Below are positions 57,270 to 64,000 of a stretch of DNA of 64,000 bases, piece after piece. Numbering within the stretch: the stretch's first letter is position 1; each line of letters starts with the position of its first letter. The DNA lies in the NCBI GenBank assembly GCA_036365145.1, contig JAEOAD010000015.1, positions 12,393,501 through 12,457,500 on the forward strand, given 5' to 3'. The position numbers were made by a program, and so were the translations under genes. Under the pieces are notes generated by a model. The model was not told the origin of the DNA. It made no database searches and saw nothing but the letters and a program-made list of their open reading frames with translations. This DNA is from Orientallactaga sibirica (Eukaryota > Chordata > Mammalia > Rodentia > Dipodidae).

Positions 57270-57412
57270 AAAACTGATTTATGTTTAGAGATGAAAATTC
57301 TTACTGCAATGCTTTTGTTATTACACATTGTATACAGACATTGAATTATCATAATGTATCTCACAAAGATGTACAAATACTACGTCTCAATAAAAAGCTC
57401 TTAAATTGTGTT
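57270..57412 (+). mobile_element. Ancient LINE-1 3' end
   Basis: TTATTACACATTGTATACAG, AATTATCATAATGTATCTC, GATGTACAAATACTACG and CTCAATAAAAAGCTC follow the order of old mammalian LINE-1 3' ends, with a poly-A signal. Confidence 0.5.
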
Positions 57413-59601
57413 TATGTTTTGCAAGTTTCAGACTAGTGTTATTTGATAGTTACAAAATTTTAGAATTATCATTGATATTTGTACACATGAGAATATGTGA
57501 AACTTCATAGAAGGATTGTTGCATAACTATCTAGAAAATTTAGCATTTTCTATTAATTGACATGACATGAGGCTCACACTATAGTTAAATGGAAAAAGAA
57601 GGTATGAGGAATATCTATATTTCTATTTTATATAGAAAAATAAAGATATGATGAATATACAAACCTTTGATAATTTGTGCTAAAAGAAGCACCAAAAGGC
57701 TAACCAGGGGACTAGTAAGCACAAAATTGCTAAAGAATAGGTATGAATGAGGTGAAAAGACTACAACAGAAAGAATGACTGAATCTTGACTGAGTTTATA
57801 ATTATGATTAGTTCCAACTCCTAGAATTACTGTTGTGTTTGACCTAATCTCTAAATAAGTAAATATAACCAACTAAGATATGGAATGACATATAGGGAAG
57901 AAGGAGAACTCAAAGCAGAAGCAAAAGAGTAACCAATGCATCTATCTGGCCTACCAACAAAACACATAAGTAGATGCAAGGAAGAAAATCCCTAATTTTC
58001 ATAACACTGGAAAACATTTGTATCATAAAAATGTAAGGCTAATATAGAAAAATTGTTGTCCAATGATTATAGCTTTATCTCTATAAAACTATTATATGCA
58101 TACACTATAATTAATAAGTAAATGAACCTATAAGAGGACAGGAGAGCCAAGTTTCTCACTGTTGGAGATTTTACAAAGAAAAAACGAAAATAATAACATT
58201 AAACTGTAGAGTAAATTGTAGCGTATGGGTCTGGAATCCAAGATACCAGTGTGAACTAATTTTTGTATATGTGTGTGAGTGTATATAGATCTGTGTGTAT
58301 ATGTATATATGGAAAACTTGGAAAAGAGCAGATTCTGAGATTTTTTAAAAGATTAATAACAATGAATTCATCTGACACAAATCTTAAACACATAATTTGG
58401 TTGCCAACCTCACAATGGCTTGAGACATATATATTCTGCCTTTCTATCATTCACATCACTTGTGTGTTTCACACATAAAACCTAACCTTACTAAAGTACC
58501 ATATGCCATTCAACTTGCTCATCCTCTCTTTTAGGGAAAACTTCACCCAATTATTAATGTGCCATCATTATTTTTTATCAGTAATTCTCTTTACTATTCA
58601 TTCTTTACTAGCATCAGAAAGGCATGAAATCATAATCCTCTGTTCCCCTATTTTGTTATGCCTAGAAAGGAAGCTGAACTCAAAGGTGTTCAATGGTCAC
58701 CTACAATCCTCACCAGAAGGAATAAAGCAAAGAATGTGGAAGCCTGGGACAAGATCTAATCACAATGTTTTGGACTCAAATTTGGATAGTAGATACTAAG
58801 GCTAGGGGACCTCTGGCACCAGGAGAGACATAAGCTATTGTCATCAACCCATTCCTAGATTATATTACAACACATAATGCATTTGGACTGCAGAGGAGAC
58901 ACATTGATTGATTATTTTTGAAAAAAATCAAGTAAGGTTATGATAGAAAGAATACAATCAAATAATTTAAGATTGTAAATGTTGGACACAGTATGGAAAG
59001 AGCAATGTAGCAGCCAGAGGAAATGAGAATGAGCTCCAGGAGAAAGAATTAATTATACTCACAGGTTCCAATAGAGAAGGGAAAGCTGAGAGCCTTGACT
59101 GGGATCTCCTAAGGCAAAGGCTAGACAGGGTGAACACTTTAGGATTGCATGGCTTGAAAATTTCTGTGGGTTCTAGGCTATAAGGTTTGCTTTTGCCTTG
59201 TGCCTGCCTTGTCTTGTTATGATTAAGGCAAGAAAAATTGTCTCTGGTATGTGTGGGCCCGTTGCAAGAGGTTGGATCTGCATTGAATTGCTTACATATC
59301 AAAGCAATACATCACGTTGGCATCATAGTTCGAACTGGATGATGTCTTTCTTTCTAGACAGGAAGGGTCTTTGACTTTGTTTTGCTTAATAATATCAAAG
59401 CTACATAATAAATAATAAATAAAAATATATACAATATGAGTATTACTCACTAGTTTCAGGAACATAAATTTAGAAGCTAAATTGATTAAATAGTATATGC
59501 TTGGCTTACATCAGATTATACAAAAGTCTACTAATTTCTCTCACCTGGAGACAAACTCAATATGTTATGTGTAAGGGTACAAACTATGTAATACTTCCCT
59601 A
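57413..59601. other. Unique AT-rich sequence
   Basis: No SINE or LINE recognised over about 2.2 kb. On the minus strand, CTGTCTAGCCTTTGCCTTAG at about 59111-59130 precedes GAACCT and GTGAGTATAA at about 59058, a chance-level exon-like pair. Confidence 0.45.
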
Positions 59602-59614
59602 CCTCAAGTTATTT

Positions 59615-59874
59615 ATTTATTTATTTATTTTTGGAGAGAGACAAAGAGAGAGGGAGAAGAAGACAGATAGAGATGGGTGTGCCAGCAGCCTCTAAACTGC
59701 TGCGAAAAAAATCCAGATGCATGTACCCCCTTGTGGTCAAGTGCGGCATTGCACCCTTGCATCACTACATCTGGCTAAACATGGGAACTGGAGATTGGAA
59801 CCGCTGGAGATTGGAATCAGCGTTCTTAGGCTTAGGAGGCAGGCGCCTTAACTGCTAAGCCATCTCTCCAGCCC
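59615..59874 (-). mobile_element. DIP-like SINE, long subtype, antisense
   Basis: TTATTTATTTATTTTTGGAG, CCAGATGCATGTACCCCC, AAGTGCGGCATTGCACCC, duplicated GGAGATTGGAA motif and CTAAGCCATCTCTCCAGCCC. Exact duplication CCTCAAGTTATTT at 59602-59614 and 59875-59887. Confidence 0.97.
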
Positions 59875-59983
59875 CCTCAAGTTATTTTTCAACATTAAGT
59901 AGTATGTTTAGTATCAGTGTGTATTTAAGAGGTATTACTTTTATTAATTCATGTAAGTTAAAACATCCTCAAGGACTACAGAA

Positions 59984-60222
59984 ATGGTTTAGCAGTTAAG
60001 GTACTTGCCTGTGAAACCTAAAGAGCCAGGTTCAGTTCCCCAGGACCCACATAAGCCAGATATACAAGGTGGCACTGCTTCTGGAGTTCATTTGCAATGA
60101 CTGGAGTCCCTAGAGCACCCTCTCTCTTTTTCTCTCTTTCTCTCTCCCTCTCTTTCTCTCTGCCTCTTTTCTCTCTCTCTCTCTATATATATATATCTTA
60201 AATAAATAAGGACAAAAATTTT
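59984..60222 (+). mobile_element. DIP-like tRNA SINE
   Basis: ACAGAAATGGTTTAGCAG head, CAGGTTCAGTTCCCC B box, long CT-rich tract, TATATATATATA and AAATAAATAAGG tail. Approximate duplication: ACATCCTCAAG / AAATCCTCAAAG. Confidence 0.9.
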
Positions 60223-60349
60223 AAAAATCCTCAAAGTCCAGGTTCTCATAAAAATTGTATAGTAGTTCCATAATTGCATAAAAACTTGAAAATAGTAAGC
60301 TAGAAAACTTTTGGTGTACACTTTAATCTAAAATAAAATTGAATTTAAA

Positions 60350-60379
60350 ATATTTTAAATATATTTTATTTATTTATTT

Positions 60380-60416
<37 letters not shown>

Positions 60417-60564
60417 GGTATGCCAGGGCCTCCATCCACTGCAAACAAACTCCAGATGCATGTGCCTCCTTGTCTATCTGGCTTACAGGGGTCCTGGAGA
60501 ATTGAACTGGGACCCTTTGGCTTTTCAGGCAAATGCCTTAACTGATAAGCCATCTCTTCAGCCC
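60350..60564 (-). mobile_element. DIP-like tRNA SINE, antisense
   Basis: TTTATTTATTTATTTATTTG, (GA)n of about 15 units, CCAGATGCATGTGCCTCC and CCTTAACTGATAAGCCATC. TAAAATTG occurs on both sides. Confidence 0.93.
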
Positions 60565-60814
60565 TAAAATTGTGTTTTATGCAATACTTCTGATATCATA
60601 TTTTACTCTAATTCAATAAAATAGCTATGGATTCTTGAGTGTACCTTTTATAATGGGCATATTGTAGTGATCTAAAGAAATGTAAAGTTTATAAAAATGA
60701 GTCAATAGAGATTTTGTTGAGAATTCTAGGTATCTTTAGTGAATGCCTACTACAGGAATTACTCTGAATTAAGCATTGCATGTAGCATTGTGTGTGTGTG
60801 CATATATACATATG

Positions 60815-60815
<1 letters not shown>

Positions 60816-60846
<31 letters not shown>

Positions 60847-60855
60847 TGTATGTAT
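60816..60855. repeat. (TATG)n tetranucleotide repeat
   Basis: About nine to ten TATG units, flanked by TATA-rich sequence. Likely length-polymorphic. Confidence 0.95.
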
Positions 60856-61028
60856 ATATTTATATTTATTTATTTCCTATTGGTTCTCTAAAGCAATTCA
60901 AATACATTCATCCCCAACTGAGTTCTGAATAAACCAGGGCTTAAAAAGTTTATTATTTTGCCATACAAATTATAAATGGTTAAGATGATATTTATAAATA
61001 GTTTTGTCTAGCACCAGTGCTTTTGCTC

Positions 61029-61051
61029 AAAAACAAAACAAAACAAAACAA
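61029..61051. repeat. (AAAAC)n repeat
   Basis: Four to five units of AAAAC. No SINE body attached. Confidence 0.85.
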
Positions 61052-61446
61052 GATCTATATACAATAAAGTTCCATAGCAGTGTTAAAGCATTGGTAAGGC
61101 AGGCTTATTTCTGCAGCTGTATTGTAAAATCAGTGAAAAGGTGATTTTTTTAAAAAGTAAACAGGTCTTGTAGAATTTTAAGAGTAAGAAATTGCACATA
61201 TATGTACTTCATTAAGGAAATGTGTCATCAGAGGAGCCAAAATTCCCTCCAAATCTGGGCTTAATCTTTATCCTTAGTGTGGACACTCTCAATAGGAGAA
61301 CATGCCAGTCTCACTGTTTATGCTTCTTCAAATGAATACCATGCATTTTTCTGTAGTGGCACAAAGTCATGAAAATAGTGTTATGAATCAGTTAGGAAGT
61401 GGATGATGTCCCTGTTGTCTGCTTTCCTTCCTGTCCATCCTTTTAG

Positions 61447-61504
61447 ATCCAAATGAAACAACAACCCAATGTCTAAAACCAAGCATATGAAAACAATGGT
61501 CAAG
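61447..61504 (+). other. Candidate non-coding exon, plus strand (unverified)
   Basis: A pyrimidine-rich tract (TGCTTTCCTTCCTGTCCATC then CTTTTAG) precedes 58 bases ending in GTCAAG, followed by GTGAGTGAAA. All frames contain a stop, so only a UTR or non-coding RNA exon is possible. The strong splice motifs may be coincidental. Confidence 0.2.
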
Positions 61505-62320
61505 GTGAGTGAAACTTCCTAGTGCTGAAAATATCACAAAGGAAAGGAAATAGAAAAGGCCATGAGAGCACATACAACCTGAATGTTCTTCCAGCCTGGT
61601 ACAGCTGTGTCATCATCAGGTGGGGACCAGAGCAGCTGAAAGATTTCAGGGATAAAAGCTGGCACATAAGGGCATATCCCAATGGATAGGTGAAAGGCTG
61701 GAACTTCCTATAAAGGAGATGAGAAAACTTTATATGTGACATTTCAGGGATTTTATTTACTTTACTCTCTCTGACCTCCCACAGTGTATCTGTTTGGTTC
61801 TAAGAGCTATTTGTTGATTGTGGAGATGGTTATAACTTGCTCTAGAGTTGGAAGGAAACACATTGGAAACGAAGGTCAAGGTACTTTCCCTAGACTTGTT
61901 TGGCTCTTGGTCAATGGTAGTTGACCTCTGGATCTCAGAGGAAAGCTCTGGCAGGGCAAAGAACACTGATTTTTTTTTTTTTTTGACAAAGTAGACAACA
62001 TTTTAAGAGAAGAAATAACCTACTTTGTAACTTGAATAAATTTTGTCTATGTGTGTATGTATGCACTTGTGTTCATATTTATATTGTATACATATTTAAA
62101 GGTACTTATATTTCTCTTCCATTAACTAGAGTCCTTGGCCTATGTTATCCGAGGATATGTATTTTTTCTCTAAAAGATTATAGGATTAGAACTACTATAT
62201 ATATCTTTGACACAGTAAGAAAGAAAGCTAAGACAATTATTTAATTAATCATATATTTACCACAAACAAACCATGAAATTATAATTTTTGGAAAATTTAA
62301 GATTAAAAGTGTTCAGACAG

Positions 62321-62550
62321 AGCTGGAGAGATGGCTTAGGGTTTAAGGCACCTGCCTGCCAAGCCTAAGAAGGCCCATTCAATTCTCCAGGTCCCACGTT
62401 TAGCCAGACATAAAGGTGACACAAGGGCACAATGCCACACTTGCCCACAAGGGGGTGCATGCACCTGGAATTTATTCACAGAGCCTGAAAAGCCGCTGGT
62501 GCACCCATTCTTTCTCTCTCTCTCTCTCTCTCCCTGTCTCTCAAAAAAAA
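62321..62550 (+). mobile_element. DIP-like SINE, long subtype
   Basis: AGCTGGAGAGATGGCTTAGG head, CATTCAATTCTCC B box, GACACAAGGGCACAATGCC segment, (CT)n and short poly-A. Duplication GTGTTCAGACAG at 62309-62320 and GTGTCAGACAAAG at 62551. Confidence 0.93.
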
Positions 62551-62960
62551 GTGTCAGACAAAGCATCAATGCAAAACAACATTATTAATTTCCATTGGTA
62601 TATATTGCAAGCCCTAGCAAGCTCTAAATTTCAATCACACTATATTAGTAGTTATATTCCTGTAACAGAGAAAGTAGTATTGCTTTGAATGATAGTAGTT
62701 CTGGAATGAAATCTTGTTAAAAGATATTTGATAAAAACTACAGTAGATTTTATGGCCTTGTTAGATTTCAGAAAAACTCCACTAAAATATATACCTCTCT
62801 TGTAACAAATAATTTTTCAAAGCTAACATTTATGTGGCTTACACCATGAATTTATTTACAGTGAACATTTTCTCTCATTTTCTTTATCATCTCTCTTGTT
62901 CCCTTTTTCACCTGAACCAAAGGTGTAAATTAATGACACCTCTTAGCTTTGTCTTTACAG

Positions 62961-63000
62961 ACATCAAGTTGACGAGCAGACACTCTAAGTCCTTCATTAG
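62961..63000 (+). other. Candidate 40-base exon, plus strand (unverified)
   Basis: Branch-like TTAATGAC at about 62930, then TTAGCTTTGTCTTTACAG, a 40-base stretch ending ATTAG, and GTGAGTCA. One frame is open. Motifs are close to consensus, but there is no evidence of transcription. Confidence 0.22.
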
Positions 63001-63114
63001 GTGAGTCATAAACTGAAAGAGTGCTTTGATTATAATATGATGAAAGATTTATTAACAAACATGTATTTAGCTAACTCTTGGAACTGGCAGGTTTATGAGT
63101 TTGTCCCTCCCCAG

Positions 63115-63310
63115 ATGACAGGTGGGACCTGCGACTGCTGTGGGAATGAAAACATCAGAGCTGTGACCGTAGTACATAATGATCTCATTAACGCCCACCA
63201 AGGTCTGGACAAGGGCTGGGATGTCAGAACATTTTCTTGGGGTTGCCAGACTATGATTCCCAGAAATACTTATGTAACATACTTTAAGAAATAAAACAAG
63301 AGTTTTTAAA
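63115..63310 (+). other. Candidate terminal exon, plus strand (unverified)
   Basis: GTTTGTCCCTCCCCAG acceptor-like motif, then ATGACAGGTGGG and an open frame of about 60 codons to TAA at 63294, overlapping AATAAA at about 63290-63295. The region keeps several CpGs. The frame also extends upstream to 63001 without the splice, giving 97 codons. The peptide (for example TCDCCGNENIRAVTVVHNDL) is not one I recognise. Joining it to the 40-base candidate does not preserve frame. Confidence 0.2.
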
Positions 63311-63521
63311 ATAAAATGTAATATCCTAGCTTCTAACAAAAGCCATGTGGTCAAACAACTTTAGTAGATTATAAAAAAAAAAAAAAAAAGAATGAAAGAG
63401 GGTATGGAGGGAAAGGTCCTACAAAATGCTAAGTCACTCACAGATGATTTTTGCACTTCTTTGATGCTCTTGAAGACATCGAACACAAAATATTTCAACG
63501 TGTAATGATTGTCATAAATTA

Positions 63522-63750
63522 AGGATATAGGTTGGAGAGATTGTTCAGTGGTTAAAAATCATTCGCTTGCAAAGCCTGATAGCCAGGGTTCGATTCCCCA
63601 GTGCCCATATACAGCCAGATGAACATAGTGGCACATGCACCTGTAATTCTTTTGCAGTGGCAGAAAGGTCTGGTGTGTCCATACTCACACCCACTCTCTC
63701 ACTTATTTTCTGTCTCTCTTTCTCTAATAAGTAAATAAAAATATTTAAAA
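63522..63750 (+). mobile_element. DIP-like tRNA SINE
   Basis: GGTTGGAGAGATTGTTCAG head, GGGTTCGATTCCCC B box (well preserved), GCCAGATGAACATAG and AATAAGTAAATAAAAA tail. CATAAATT occurs on both sides. Confidence 0.92.
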
Positions 63751-63871
63751 CATAAATTCAGACTAGAGAATAAAAATGCCAAAAGTGTACATAGGTCATG
63801 CTGTATGAATAAAGAAATAAACATGAACATGATAAAATGATAGATTCTAAACTACTTGAAAATTAAGTATT

Positions 63872-64000
63872 TGGCCTGGCATGGTGGTGTACACCTTTAA
63901 TCCCAGCACTCAGGAGGCAGAGGTAGATGGATGGCTATGAGTTCAAGGCCATTCTGAGACTACATAGTGTATTCCAGGTCACCCTTACCTTGAAAAACCA
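63872..64000 (+). mobile_element. B1 SINE, running off the window
   Basis: GGCCTGGCATGGTGGTGTAC start, CTTTAATCCCAGCACTCAGG, GGCCATTCTGAGACTACAT, and CTTACCTTGAAAAACCA at the window edge. The tail and duplication lie outside. A few bases near 63985 (GGTCACCCTTACC) show an internal deletion. Confidence 0.93.

Larger units (their letters stand above)
60565..62308. other. Unique sequence with simple repeats
   Basis: No SINE or LINE recognised. Contains a TATG run, an AAAAC run and a candidate exon at 61447-61504. Confidence 0.45.
62564..63512. other. Unique sequence with splice-like motifs
   Basis: No repeat except a poly-A of about 18 at 63373-63389. Candidate exons at 62961-63000 and 63115-63310 are described separately. 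Confidence 0.4.

Overview
This window looks like non-coding mammalian nuclear DNA from a rodent. The evidence is the repeat content. There are many B1 SINEs with the head GGGCATGGTGG and the core ATCCCAGCACT. There are also B4-type SINEs, an ID-like fragment, rodent LINE-1 3' ends, MaLR-type LTRs, and a very abundant tRNA-derived SINE. That last SINE has an A box like TGGCTTAGTGG, a B box like GGTTCGATTCC, a CT-rich region and an AATAAATAAATA tail. Its prevalence, together with the local B1 form, suggests a dipodoid (jerboa-like) rodent. I call it DIP-like from memory of the family; no database was searched.

I found no protein-coding gene. Every open frame is short (longest 209 codons), most lie inside repeats, and none resembles a protein I recognise. 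No tRNA, rRNA or CRISPR array is visible. A few stretches have well-formed splice signals and are listed only as low-confidence candidate exons (8518-8606 and 43163-43210 on minus; a cluster at 61447-63310 on plus).

Layout. 1-10420 is strikingly poor in young repeats. 10421-15180 holds a chimeric B1 insertion, several B1, B4 and DIP-like SINEs. 15180-28230 is dominated by LINE-1 3' fragments in both orientations, including one with a 5' inversion, with nested SINEs. 29919-38730 is a recent direct tandem duplication of about 4.4 kb. Each copy carries a B1 fragment, LINE-1 pieces, SINEs and an internally deleted MaLR element. The duplication junction shows 4 bp of microhomology inside a SINE. 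38676-46870 is mostly unique sequence with LINE-1 remnants and a SINE cluster that re-used one target site. 46874-48970 is a complete but old MaLR element with two LTRs. 48971-64000 is unique sequence with scattered SINEs, LINE-1 3' ends and microsatellites.

The genes-working-together question does not apply. What can be read here is retrotransposon history and one young structural variant. I found no convincing undescribed biological system. The strongest leads are the tandem duplication, the B1/antisense-LTR chimera, and the untested candidate exons.
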